A DNA stretch of 64,000 bases from Burkholderiales bacterium UBA4657 (GTDB lineage: Bacteria; Pseudomonadota; Gammaproteobacteria; Burkholderiales; Burkholderiaceae_E): the NCBI GenBank assembly GCA_002405475.1, contig DHLX01000004.1, positions 1 through 64,000 on the forward strand, read 5' to 3'. The stretch's first letter is position 1. The number at the start of each line of letters is the position of its first letter. The position numbers and the translations under genes are program-made. The notes beneath the pieces were generated by a model. It had not been told where the DNA came from and did not search any database. It saw only the letters and a list, made by a program, of their open reading frames with translations. Positions 25,536 to 33,568 of this stretch are shown one piece after another.

Positions 25536-27293
25536 CTATAACTCTTCCGAACCCAATAACATTTCGGTCAAGCCCTTACCCGCTTTCACCATAGGCCAGA
25601 CGTTTTCGCTTTGGTCGGTAATGAAGTCCAAGAATACCAGCCGGTCTTTATTGGTGGTGAAAGCCTCGTGCAGAGCCGGCTCAACGTCCTGCGGCTTGTC
25701 AATACGCACACCAATGTGGCCGTAGGCTTCTGCCATTTTGACAAAATCCGGCAGCGCGTCCATGTACGACTCCGAGTAGCGTGAACCATAATCAATTTGT
25801 TGCCATTGCCTTACCATACCCAAATAACGATTGTTGAGCAAAATGATTTTCGGACTCAAACGATATTGCTTACAGGTGCTTAGTTCCTGAATACACATTT
25901 GTATTGAACCTTCACCCGTAATGCAGGCGACCTGGGCTCCGGGGTTGGCCATTTGCACCCCCATAGCGTAGGGCAAGCCAACACCCATGGTGCCCAAACC
26001 ACCAGAGTTAATCCAGCGCCGGGGTTGATCAAACGGATAGTACTGCGCTGCCCACATTTGATGCTGACCCACGTCAGAGGTAATGAAAGCCTCGCCTTGT
26101 GTCACGCGCCACAAGGCTTGAACAACCGACTGCGGTTTGATGACTTCATCGCTGGTTTTGTATTTCATACAGTCAATGGCACGCCATTGCTCAATCTGCG
26201 CCCACCAATCGGCCACTTTGGGATTGGTTTTCTGCCCCGATGTCATTTGTTGCGTCAGGATTTCGAGCAGATCCTGCAACACATCGTATAGATTGCCCAC
26301 GATCGGCACATCGACTTTGACGCGCTTCGAAATGGACGAAGGGTCGATGTCAATGTGGATGATTTTGCGCGCATTTTGCGCGAAATGTTTGGGGTTGCCG
26401 ATCACACGATCATCAAAACGCGCGCCAACAGCCAGCAGCACATCGCAATGCTGCATAGCCATATTGGCTTCATAAGTACCGTGCATACCGAGCATGCCAA
26501 CAAATTTTTTGTCGCTGGCGCGATAGCCACCCAGACCCATCAAGGTATTGGTACAGGGAAAACCGAGCTTATCGACCAACTGATTAACCAGACCAGCAGC
26601 ATCGGCCAGGATCACGCCACCGCCGGTATAAATCATCGGGCGCTCGGCACCCATCAGTAAGGCGGCGGCCTTCTTGATCTGGCCTAAATGACCTTTACTG
26701 ACCGGGTTGTAAGAGCGCATTTCAACTTTTTCTGGGTACTCGAAGCGGCACTTGGCAATCGTAATGTCTTTGGGAATATCGACCAGCACCGGGCCTGGAC
26801 GCCCCGACTTTGCAATGTGAAAGGCTTTGCGCATGGTTTCAGCCAGATCACGCACATCTTTCACCAGAAAGTTGTGCTTGACGCACGGGCGCGTAATACC
26901 AACCGCATCACACTCCTGGAACGCATCCTGGCCTATGGCATGACTCGGTACTTGACCGGAAATCACGACCATCGGGATTGAATCCATGTAGGCAGTAGCC
27001 AGCCCAGTCACTGCATTGGTGACGCCTGGGCCGGATGTAACCAGTGCCACACCAATTTTCTTGCTGGAGCGGGAATAGGCATCGGCAGCGTGGACCGCGG
27101 CCTGCTCGTGTCGTACCAGAATGTGCTGAAACTTGTCTTGCTTGAAGATTTCGTCGTAGATGTAGAGAACTGCGCCGCCGGGATAGCCGAACACATGTTC
27201 GACTCCTTCTTCAGCCAGGCAACGGCAGACAATTTCCGCACCAGTGAGTTCCTGGGTCGAGGTTTTCAAAACCTCAGGGTTAAAAGCGTCCAT
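25536..27293 (-). CDS. ilvB: Acetolactate synthase large subunit
   Basis: ThDP/FAD enzyme joining pyruvate to pyruvate or 2-oxobutyrate. The 585-residue protein has the catalytic glutamate in LVRHEQAAVHAADAYSR. The ThDP-binding motif is GEGSIQMCIQELSTCKQY; it has GEGS instead of the more usual GDGS, a substitution I recall in betaproteobacterial ALS. The ATG at 27293 has AAGGA 7 nt upstream. Upstream lies a structured leader with a branched-chain-rich ORF (27266-27400), pointing to attenuation-type control. Confidence 0.96.
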   Translation of the reverse strand: MDAFNPEVLKTSTQELTGAEIVCRCLAEEGVEHVFGYPGGAVLYIYDEIFKQDKFQHILVRHEQAAVHAADAYSRSSKKIGVALVTSGPGVTNAVTGLATAYMDSIPMVVISGQVPSHAIGQDAFQECDAVGITRPCVKHNFLVKDVRDLAETMRKAFHIAKSGRPGPVLVDIPKDITIAKCRFEYPEKVEMRSYNPVSKGHLGQIKKAAALLMGAERPMIYTGGGVILADAAGLVNQLVDKLGFPCTNTLMGLGGYRASDKKFVGMLGMHGTYEANMAMQHCDVLLAVGARFDDRVIGNPKHFAQNARKIIHIDIDPSSISKRVKVDVPIVGNLYDVLQDLLEILTQQMTSGQKTNPKVADWWAQIEQWRAIDCMKYKTSDEVIKPQSVVQALWRVTQGEAFITSDVGQHQMWAAQYYPFDQPRRWINSGGLGTMGVGLPYAMGVQMANPGAQVACITGEGSIQMCIQELSTCKQYRLSPKIILLNNRYLGMVRQWQQIDYGSRYSESYMDALPDFVKMAEAYGHIGVRIDKPQDVEPALHEAFTTNKDRLVFLDFITDQSENVWPMVKAGKGLTEMLLGSEEL

Positions 27294-27400
27294 GATCGAG
27301 TCCTTTCAAGGTGCATGGCAGATTGATTGGGCTTCCTGTCCCGCCTTGTGGCACGGGTTCGGAGACGCATAATGAGCCTCAGGAACCTTGACGGCACCAT
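27266..27400 (-). CDS. Candidate 44-residue ilvB leader peptide
   Basis: Short ORF beginning MVPSRFLRLIMRLRTRATRR. Branched-chain residues V2, L7, L9, I10 and L13 sit in the first 13 codons. It runs through the structured element at 27333-27385 and ends 28 nt inside ilvB in another frame. A weak GAG ribosome-binding site precedes it. The position and codon content fit a leader whose ribosome would stall when valine, leucine or isoleucine is short, changing the downstream fold. This is inference: the arginine-rich remainder is unusual, and translation is unproven. Confidence 0.4.
   Translation of the reverse strand: MVPSRFLRLIMRLRTRATRRDRKPNQSAMHLERTRSWTLLTLRF
27333..27385 (-). promoter_or_regulatory. 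Structured RNA element in the ilvB leader
   Basis: On the minus-strand transcript TTCCTG (27385-27380) pairs with CAGGAA (27338-27333). Inside it CCC-GT-GCC (27357-27350) pairs with GGC-GGG (27345-27340) around an ACAA tetraloop. An alternative GGTTC/GAACC pairing competes with the inner stem. It ends 39 nt before the ilvB ATG. There is no T-run directly after it, so translational or Rho-type control is as likely as intrinsic termination. Confidence 0.5.
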
Positions 27401-27521
27401 TGAGCTCGTTACGCGGAAACCGCTACATTATTGCATTGCAGCGCTTTGGTCAAGGCGCAACGCGAATTGCTTTGATAAACTACGCCGTTTTGAGCTCTGA
27501 ACCTCCTCTGAACCTCTTTAG

Positions 27522-28088
27522 ATGGCCACTCGCCAGGAACTTTCCAAGTTTTTAGCCAGCGTTGAGCGTCGTGCTTACAAACAAGCACTTTTTTCGGTAC
27601 GGAGCGAGGAATGCGCCCTCGACATCGTACAAGACGCCATGCTGAAACTCGCCGAAAAATATGGTGACCGCTCGCCAGATGAGTTTCCTATGCTGTTTCA
27701 GCGCATCTTACAAAATGGTGTTGTGGATTTTTTCAGACGTCAAAAAGTCCGCAACACCTGGGTCAGTTTTTTTTCTGCGTTTAGTCACGATGAATCCGGC
27801 GAAGAAATCGATCTTTTGGAAACTTTGCGAACCGATTCAGGGTCTATTCTGGCGGAAAGTGCGGCAGATCATGCCTCTCGCGGCCAAATCATGCGAATTA
27901 TCGAACTGGAGCTGACACGCCTGCCCGCTCGTCAACGAGAAGCCTTCCTCATGCGTTACTGGGAGGAGATGGATGTTGCTGAAACAGCCGCAGTAATGGG
28001 TTGTTCCGAAGGCAGTGTCAAAACTCACTGTTCGCGTGCGACAAACGCGCTGTCGCTGGCTTTAAAAGCGCGAGGTATCGAATTATGA
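27522..28088 (+). CDS. RNA polymerase sigma factor (sigma-70 family, ECF type)
   Basis: A 188-residue protein. The region 2 core is around residues 25-75 (ECALDIVQDAMLKLAEKY, FQRILQNGVVDFFRR) and the region 4 helix-turn-helix around 125-180 (LTRLPARQREAFLMRYWEE, AAVMGCSEGSVKTHCSRA). It is first in a plus-strand cluster with DUF3619, DUF3106 and RDD genes, overlapping DUF3619 by 4 nt. The DUF3619 protein has a single membrane segment and could be its anti-sigma partner; that pairing is inferred from position only. Confidence 0.9.
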   Translation: MATRQELSKFLASVERRAYKQALFSVRSEECALDIVQDAMLKLAEKYGDRSPDEFPMLFQRILQNGVVDFFRRQKVRNTWVSFFSAFSHDESGEEIDLLETLRTDSGSILAESAADHASRGQIMRIIELELTRLPARQREAFLMRYWEEMDVAETAAVMGCSEGSVKTHCSRATNALSLALKARGIEL

Positions 28089-28528
28089 AAAAGTTTCAGA
28101 TCAAAAACAGCCCGGTTCAAACTCGCGCTCAGGAAGCGCGGATTGATGCTCTTGCACTCAAAATCAGGCAGTATCTTCAAGCCGGCTCTGAACAGCTTGA
28201 TGGCGATGTCCTGGCTCAACTCAAAGCAGCACGTGAACGCGCGCTGGATCGGCAAAAAAAAGAACAGGACGTGTTGGTTCTGGCACAAGCCCCCGTCTAT
28301 CAAGGTACCGATATTCTCACCATATCACCCTCATGGTGGAAAAAAGGTTTGGGATGGATACTGCCAGCCTTGATTCTATTTTTTGCCTTATTCGGTGCGA
28401 ATCAATGGCAGGAGGCGCAACGGATTGACGAATTGGCCGAAATCGATGCCCTGATTCTGTCTGATGATCTGCCGCTATATGCGCATCTGGATCCCGGCTT
28501 TGTCGCGAAGTTGCAAAGCGGTGAATAA
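28085..28528 (+). CDS. DUF3619 family single-pass membrane protein
   Basis: A 147-residue protein from ATG 28085 (ATGA overlap with the sigma-factor stop). The soluble helical N-terminal half (ALALKIRQYLQAGSEQLDGD) is followed by one membrane segment at about residues 85-103 (GWILPALILFFALFGANQW) and a short outer part ending LQSGE. The layout resembles anti-sigma factors and the position supports it, but no zinc-binding ZAS motif is present. The downstream GTG start overlaps its last codons. Confidence 0.75.
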   Translation: MKKFQIKNSPVQTRAQEARIDALALKIRQYLQAGSEQLDGDVLAQLKAARERALDRQKKEQDVLVLAQAPVYQGTDILTISPSWWKKGLGWILPALILFFALFGANQWQEAQRIDELAEIDALILSDDLPLYAHLDPGFVAKLQSGE

Positions 28529-29006
28529 ACTGCATACCTGGCTGTCGATTTTGCTGTTGTTCGCAGCGGGTGCGATAGCCCCGCCGGTTCATGCCAAGGT
28601 CAATTGGAACGACCTTAATCCACAACAAAAAGAAGCTCTGTCTCCGCTATCGGAAGTCTGGTCCGGTCTGGAAGAAACCAGGCAGCGTAAATGGCTGGAA
28701 TTCAGTCGACGTTACGAAAAAATGTCGCCTCAGGAAAAAGAGCGCGCCCACGAACGCATGAAAGACTGGGTCAATCTGACGCCGGAACAGCGTCAAAAAG
28801 CTCGCGAAAATTTCCGTGAGGCCAAACGTTTACCGGCTGAAGAGCGGCAGAAAAAATGGGAAGACTACAAACAGCTTCCAGACGAAGACAAAAAACGCCT
28901 GGCAGAACAGGCACGAGAACGGCGACAGGCTGGCGCTGCGAAACCTCCTGGCACTAATACACTCCGACCCATGCCAGCACCCGCAGACAGCAAATCGAAA
29001 CCCTGA
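28521..29006 (+). CDS. Secreted DUF3106 family protein
   Basis: A 161-residue exported protein. The best start is GTG 28521, overlapping the DUF3619 stop by 8 nt; it gives a clean signal peptide (VNKLHTWLSILLLFAAG, cleavage near VHA). The mature part is highly charged and helical with recurrent short units (WLEFSRRYEKMSPQEKERAH, LTPEQRQKARENF), like the DUF3106 repeats. It resembles periplasmic stress chaperones of the CpxP/Spy kind only in charge and helicity. It is followed by RDD with a 1-nt overlap. Confidence 0.75.
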   Translation: MNKLHTWLSILLLFAAGAIAPPVHAKVNWNDLNPQQKEALSPLSEVWSGLEETRQRKWLEFSRRYEKMSPQEKERAHERMKDWVNLTPEQRQKARENFREAKRLPAEERQKKWEDYKQLPDEDKKRLAEQARERRQAGAAKPPGTNTLRPMPAPADSKSKP

Positions 29007-29503
29007 TGACCGAGTTAGCAAGCCCTTCAATATGGCGTCGCTTTATGGGTATGGTCTATGAAGCGTGCCTAGTCTATTTCGCTATTTCATTTATAGCAAG
29101 TTACGTATTTTTGTCTTTTTTTCAGTGGAAATGGCCGCTTAATAACAGCCAAAGCGCGATCTTATCGGCTTATCTTTTTTTCATCTATGGTCTTTATTTC
29201 ACCTATTTCTGGCGTCGCGGTGGTCAGACTTTGCCTATGAAAACGGTCGAAGTAAAGCTCACCACTACACAAGGCCAAAGTGTCGGTCTGGTACGCTCCT
29301 GGTGGCGTTACCTACTCTGCTGGTGGGGCTTGCTGCCTGGCGCCTTGATTGTCACCATCGCGCCACACCTCAGCTTGCTGGCATTTCTGGTTTTTGTCGG
29401 CGCATTCTGCGTTTCAGTCGCTTGGGCGAAATTCGATTCAGACGGTCAATTTTTGCATGACCGACTGGCGGGCACTCGTCTGCAACTGGTCTATCGGGGC
29501 TGA
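29006..29503 (+). CDS. RDD family membrane protein
   Basis: A 165-residue integral membrane protein. The opening SIWRRFMGMVYEACLVYFAI is the RDD signature position (R-R...Y-E instead of R-D-D). Two or three more hydrophobic segments (SAILSAYLFFIYGLYFTYFW, LSLLAFLVFVGAFCVSVAW) and the closing LHDRLAGTRL follow. Function unknown; some RDD proteins act in ion tolerance. The start overlaps the DUF3106 stop by 1 nt, and the 3' end overlaps the convergent FFLEE gene by 13 bp. Confidence 0.82.
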   Translation: MTELASPSIWRRFMGMVYEACLVYFAISFIASYVFLSFFQWKWPLNNSQSAILSAYLFFIYGLYFTYFWRRGGQTLPMKTVEVKLTTTQGQSVGLVRSWWRYLLCWWGLLPGALIVTIAPHLSLLAFLVFVGAFCVSVAWAKFDSDGQFLHDRLAGTRLQLVYRG

Positions 29504-30168
29504 TTAAACAGCGCCTGCATCAAATCTCGCTCCCGCTCACTCACCAATCGCAAAAAATCATCCGCCCCTTTCATACTATGAAAAGCATCGAAACCGCGCT
29601 CAAGAAATTGCTGTAGCGAACTCAGTCCGGCCAGTGCTGCGGGCTTTCGCATCATACGCAGAGCCGACCCCATCAATGGCAGTCGTACCAATTTATCCAA
29701 TTCCTGGCCGGTTAACTGCACCAGTTCAATTTGACGTATGCGATCATTTTTTTTCTCTACAACAGCGTAAGCCTGCGCATACTGAGCCGGAGTCAGTATC
29801 TCAAGCCCAACAGGTAAACGCAGCGCTAAATCATGGTCGAGTAATTCGGTTAATAAATTCAGCTCAACCGCATGGGCGACAGTTCGAATGGCCTGCTGTG
29901 GCAAGAGGCGCTCAATGGCAGGTACGATTCTCACCAAATCAGCATCCCGTTGGCTAAAATCGTGTGGTCCATAAATATCATCAAGAAAAAACCGTGCCGC
30001 CTTGGCATAGCGGCTTGAGGTCAGTAGGTCGGCATGCGTTTGACTCAAACGCGCCGCCTGCCATGGCCTGAGTAGTGCCAAACTCGCCTTCAAATCCGGA
30101 TTTTTTTGACTCAAGCTACGCAAATGATTGATTTCGCGCAAGCCGGCCATAACTCGTTCTGCGATCAT
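29491..30168 (-). CDS. FFLEE/FFLEED-type conserved protein
   Basis: A 225-residue soluble helical protein. The frame is open from 30327, but ATG 30168 (MIAERVMAGLREINHL) is the natural start. The conserved block YAKAARFFLDDIYGPHDFSQ corresponds to the FFLEEDLYGP motif of a betaproteobacterial family of unknown function. It also contains RDADLVRIVPAIERLLP and LLDHDLALRLP. It is convergent with the sigma-factor/DUF cluster, a neighbourhood I recognise from related genomes. No function can be assigned. Confidence 0.75.
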   Translation of the reverse strand: MIAERVMAGLREINHLRSLSQKNPDLKASLALLRPWQAARLSQTHADLLTSSRYAKAARFFLDDIYGPHDFSQRDADLVRIVPAIERLLPQQAIRTVAHAVELNLLTELLDHDLALRLPVGLEILTPAQYAQAYAVVEKKNDRIRQIELVQLTGQELDKLVRLPLMGSALRMMRKPAALAGLSSLQQFLERGFDAFHSMKGADDFLRLVSERERDLMQALFNQPR

Positions 30169-30222
30169 AAACAAGAGATTACTCTTTAGTGGGTATAGGC
30201 TACAACTGCCCACGGTCAGGAT

Positions 30223-30450
30223 ATGGGAATTTTTTTGCCAATTTCGAGAAGAAGTTTTTTGAGTACCAGATCTGTCGGGGCGACTGTTCTCGCCGGTGTC
30301 GGCCGGCTTTATCAATCGTTGCGCCAAGTCGACCTGGAGACTGCGTGTCCACTGATACTGTCTGGCATATGTCTGGCGCTGCTGGAATCATACATCGCTT
30401 CGCATGACGCTGCGGCTATAGCAAACTCGACCCAGGCGCATCCGTCATGA
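30223..30450 (+). CDS. Possible small protein upstream of the esterase gene
   Basis: A 75-residue frame between the divergent FFLEE gene and the esterase gene. Its TGA overlaps the esterase ATG as ATGA, and its second half uses many CTG/GCG/GTC codons like real genes here (LYQSLRQVDLETACPLILSG). There is no good ribosome-binding site at the ATG and I recognise no homologue. It may be a real coupled gene or chance; the 278-bp divergent region otherwise shows nothing else I can name. Confidence 0.3.
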   Translation: MGIFLPISRRSFLSTRSVGATVLAGVGRLYQSLRQVDLETACPLILSGICLALLESYIASHDAAAIANSTQAHPS

Positions 30451-31388
30451 CTCTGGCCCATCTACTCAAATTATTATTGTTTCTAGAGCTGCTGACAACA
30501 ACTGCTCTATCGGCGGTTTTGCTACAGTATCTTGACCAGCCATGGTATTGGGTACTGCTGTATGTTCCGTCATTTTTTTTCTTGGTACGCATTTTCTTGA
30601 TCAGCACCGAATTTTTCCTGGCCACATGGTTTAATCGCGCTCTGTCGCCCATGCACTTGTCATACTTAGCCTGGTTTCGCTGTATTAGCAGGGAAATGCT
30701 CTTAATGATAAGCAATTTTTCATTTCATATGGCACTGCCTTCCTGGTTCAACCGCTGGTCTCAGGAAGAAAAGCGTGATCGACCTACAGCGAATTCTCGC
30801 GGGGTAATCGTATTGGTGCATGGTATAGCCTGCAATGCAGTTGTTTGGCGTAGCATGCGTAAGTATCTGTTACAACAGGGCTGGATTATCAGTCCACTCA
30901 ATCTCAACCCGATATTTGCTCCCATTCACCATTACGGTGAGGCCTTATATGCTTACATTGAAAACACCTGCCAGCAATACGCTTGTGAACAGGTCTTTGT
31001 AGTAGCCCATAGTATGGGGGGACTAGTCTTAAGGAGCTATTTGCAGCAGTATGGCGACCAACGCGTGGCTCATGCGATTACGATTGCCACGCCTCATCAA
31101 GGTTCGGTGCTGGCAAGTATCGGAGCGTCGGCTAATGTGCGCGATATGCGGCAAAACAGCCAGTTTTTACGTTCATTAAACAGCACTGCCCATATTGGAA
31201 AACTCACCTGCTTTTTAACCCAGCACGACAATCTGGTCATTCCTTACAATTCGTCCCATCTGGCAGGTAGCACCTCAGTGCTTTTTTCAGGAATAGGGCA
31301 TGTCAGCCTGCTATTTGATACTGAAGTTCAACGTCAGGTGCATCTGACTTTATGCCGAAAAAAATTAGAAATGAATGCCCCTGAGTAA
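30447..31388 (+). CDS. Membrane-anchored alpha/beta hydrolase (lipase/esterase)
   Basis: A 313-residue protein. The N-terminus has two hydrophobic segments (about 4-25 and 35-60). The hydrolase domain carries the oxyanion motif VLVHGIACNAVVW, the nucleophile elbow VVAHSMGGLVLRSY, TIATPHQGSVLA, a likely Asp in THDNL-like TQHDNLVIP, and a His in GIGHVSL. This resembles triacylglycerol-lipase-type enzymes, and PGAP1-like lipases also share the pattern. The substrate is unknown. The IS3-family remnant begins within about 10 bp of its stop. Confidence 0.82.
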   Translation: MTLAHLLKLLLFLELLTTTALSAVLLQYLDQPWYWVLLYVPSFFFLVRIFLISTEFFLATWFNRALSPMHLSYLAWFRCISREMLLMISNFSFHMALPSWFNRWSQEEKRDRPTANSRGVIVLVHGIACNAVVWRSMRKYLLQQGWIISPLNLNPIFAPIHHYGEALYAYIENTCQQYACEQVFVVAHSMGGLVLRSYLQQYGDQRVAHAITIATPHQGSVLASIGASANVRDMRQNSQFLRSLNSTAHIGKLTCFLTQHDNLVIPYNSSHLAGSTSVLFSGIGHVSLLFDTEVQRQVHLTLCRKKLEMNAPE

Positions 31389-31467
31389 TTGCTGCAGGTA
31401 ATTCCGCCTGAAATTAAGCGGTTTTAAAAGTAGAATTTTCTTATGATGTTTTTAAGGAAGTTTTACA

Positions 31468-31732
31468 TGAAGAAATCACGTTTTTCAGATAGTCAGATTA
31501 TTGGCGTACTCAAGCAAGAGGAGGCTGGTGTCCCGGTACCTGAGTTGTGTCGAGAGCACGGAATCAGTTCGGCCACCTTTCACAAATGGCGCGCAAATTG
31601 GGTGGCATGGACGCCTCGCTAATGGCTCGGATGAGAGAACTCGAAGACGAGAACCGGCGCCTGAAAAAAATGTATGCAGAAGAGAAACTCAGGGCCGAGA
31701 TCATCGCTGAGGCCATGCAAAAAAAGTGGTAG
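31468..31732 (+). pseudogene. IS3-family transposase OrfA, frameshifted
   Basis: Translation from ATG 31468 gives MKKSRFSDSQIIGVLKQEEA and a helix-turn-helix (VPVPELCREHGISSATFHKW). It then hits a stop at about 31620 because one base is missing near AAATGGCGCGCAAATTGGG. In the next frame the normal sequence resumes (GGMDASLMARMRELEDENRR, then a leucine zipper to AEAMQKKW, stop 31732). A single base restores the family reading frame, so this is an inactivated copy. Confidence 0.85.
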
Positions 31733-31739
31733 AGCCATC

Positions 31740-32182
31740 TCAGCGAAGAGAGATCGCGCAGCATCCGAGTCTTTAATGTCATTGACGATTTCAATCGGGA
31801 AGGATTATGCATCGACGTCGATTTCTCACTCCCGGCAGAACGCGTGATTCGCTCCCCGGAACAAGTCATTGAATGGCGTGGCGCACCGGATGTTATTCGC
31901 TGTGATAACGGCCCGGAATACATCAGTGGTTTGACACTGGCCTGGGCTAAAAAGCGCGGTATCAAGATGGATTTCATCCAGCCTGGTAACCCGCAGCAAA
32001 ATGCCTATGTCGAACGTTACAACCGCACAGTACGCTACGATTGGCTGGCCCACTACTTATTTGATTCGATTGAGGAGGTGCAGGACTATGCTACCCAGTG
32101 GCTATGGACTTATAATCATGAGAGGCCTAATATGGCACTCGGCGGCATAACGCCAAAACAAAAATTGGCCTTGGCCAACTAG
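31740..32182 (+). pseudogene. IS3-family transposase OrfB, internally deleted
   Basis: The first few codons of OrfB (EPSQRREIAQ-like, around 31733-31760) run directly into RVFNVIDDFNREGLCIDVDF. The N-terminal HTH_21 region and the first DDE aspartate (normally in a WSMDF-type motif) are therefore missing. The second Asp (IRCDNGPEYIS) and the Glu (NPQQNAYVERYNRT) remain, followed by the normal end NHERPNMALGGITPKQKL. The integrase core is incomplete and cannot be catalytic. Confidence 0.85.
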
Positions 32183-32293
32183 TCTCTACTTTTAACCCCA
32201 ATTAAAAAAGGGGGATTACCGGTTCATGTCACATTTTTTTCGCTACAGCAAGGCTGGACTTGGCCACCTATCTAGACAAAAAACTGCGCTTGA

Positions 32294-32836
32294 TCAGACG
32301 CCAGCCGGGGGCAGTCTAACGCCCAATTTACGCTTAACGGAAACATAGATAGATACGTATTCCGGATCACCATAGACTTCAAAGTCTGCAGTGAAGGCGC
32401 GCTCATAACGCCCTGCCAGTTCATGCTCACCACGGCTAAAAAAATCCCATATTGCAGACCAGCAGGTTATGACGGCTCTGGAACCAAAACCAGGCGCCTT
32501 AAAAACAATGTACTCACCCGCCGATACTTTTATCGTCACATATTCCGGAGGGGAAGCCACGCCTCGACGCAATTGTACGCCGGCCAAAACGGTATAGTGA
32601 CCATGAGCGCCATTTTCATAATGCGAATATATGCCGACCACGCGTCCATTTTCTGCGTTGGCAGACAAATCCAAGGGTATGCCCTGACGATAAAACTGGT
32701 GCCACTGGCGATTGATCCGGGCCTGGGCAGGATCGGATTCTTCTGCATTGCTGGTGCGAACCTCGATTCCACTAGCCATAAAGCCAGGATGTTGTACCAG
32801 AAGTGGTTGGGTATAGACTATTGTCACAGTGCTCAA
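32294..32836 (-). CDS. GyrI-like (effector-binding) domain protein
   Basis: A stand-alone 180-residue protein. HPGFMASGIEVRTSNAEESD and later GIYSHYENGAHGHYTVLAGV, YIVFKAPG and DFEVYGDPEYVSIYVSVK match the GyrI-like/SOUL-type effector-binding fold, which also occurs at the C-terminus of AraC and MerR regulators. Here there is no DNA-binding domain. The start is unclear: TTG 32836, GTG 32827 or an internal ATG 32779. It diverges from the TetR gene and lies next to the IS remnant. A small-molecule-binding role is likely; the ligand is unknown. Confidence 0.72.
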   Translation of the reverse strand: MSTVTIVYTQPLLVQHPGFMASGIEVRTSNAEESDPAQARINRQWHQFYRQGIPLDLSANAENGRVVGIYSHYENGAHGHYTVLAGVQLRRGVASPPEYVTIKVSAGEYIVFKAPGFGSRAVITCWSAIWDFFSRGEHELAGRYERAFTADFEVYGDPEYVSIYVSVKRKLGVRLPPAGV

Positions 32837-32956
32837 GAACTATATAACGACCGTGTTCTATATTATGCTGGAAACTTGAGGCTAAGGGTACTTAAGTATA
32901 AATAAAAAACTCTGGCAGACCCGAAAAGGGATACAAAAAATACGCCTAGCCGCATT

Positions 32957-33568
32957 TTGACCAAATCGCTACAGTTATTCAATGAGTTTGGCGAGCCCAA
33001 CATCACTACAAACTCGCTTGCAGAGCACCTGAATATCTCGCTAGGCAACCCCTATTACCATTTTCGCAACAAAGAAGATATCGTCAATTCCTTGTTTGCC
33101 GAGTTTGAAAAAGATATAGGCGCTATTCTCGCCACTCCTGACTACCACTCACCCAATATTGAAGATGCGTGGTTATTCTTACATCTGATGTTCGAAACAA
33201 TCTGGCGCTACCGATTTCTTTATCGTGATCTGAATGATCTGTTAATACATAACCGCAGACTGGAAATTTTATTTCGAAAAATTCCTGACACAAAAATCAG
33301 GATTGCCGAGCATTTGTGCCAGGGTCTACAAATGCATGGAGAGTTATCACTGACTCGAAGAGAAACACAGGCAATGGCTACCAATATGATGGTACTGGCT
33401 ACCTATTGGCTATCCTATGAACACTTATATGCTGATGGTCTGATCATGCTTATAATTCATAAGTCCATGCTGCATAATGCAATAACGTTTAGTGAAAACA
33501 ACTACTGCGTTATCGTGAATACCTTGGAGAGGCTCAGTGTAAAGAGCTGGCAGCCAATAGGAGATTGA
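32957..33568 (+). CDS. TetR/AcrR family transcriptional regulator, start codon unclear
   Basis: The N-terminal helix-turn-helix (LQLFNEFGEPNITTNSLAEHLNISLGN, in two blocks) and YYHFRNKEDIVNSLF are typical of TetR. The C-terminal ligand domain has IWRYRFLYRDLNDLL. The only standard start, TTG 32957, cuts off helix 1. The same frame upstream reads DPKRDTKNTPSRIL, clearly TetR-like, back to a TAA at 32903-32905, with only CTG (32912) or non-standard codons such as ACG (32942) as starts. A LOG-family gene follows the stop directly. Start loss or a rare start codon is possible. Confidence 0.75.
   Translation: MTKSLQLFNEFGEPNITTNSLAEHLNISLGNPYYHFRNKEDIVNSLFAEFEKDIGAILATPDYHSPNIEDAWLFLHLMFETIWRYRFLYRDLNDLLIHNRRLEILFRKIPDTKIRIAEHLCQGLQMHGELSLTRRETQAMATNMMVLATYWLSYEHLYADGLIMLIIHKSMLHNAITFSENNYCVIVNTLERLSVKSWQPIGD

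Larger units (their letters stand above)
31397..32220 (+). mobile_element. Degraded IS3-family insertion sequence (about 0.82 kb)
   Basis: Imperfect terminal inverted repeats are visible. The left end GGTAATTCCGCC...TTAAAAGTAGA (31397-31433) matches the reverse complement of the right end (32185-32220). Between them are IS3-type orfA and orfB, but orfA has a one-base deletion near 31592-31596. OrfB lacks several hundred bases from its N-terminal half, including the first catalytic Asp. A full element would be about 1.2-1.3 kb. The exact ends and target duplication could not be fixed. Confidence 0.85.

Noticed and set aside
31397..32220. Intact IS3 element with programmed frameshift
   Set aside because: The N-terminal half of OrfB and the first catalytic Asp are absent, so simple -1 frameshifting cannot give an active transposase.
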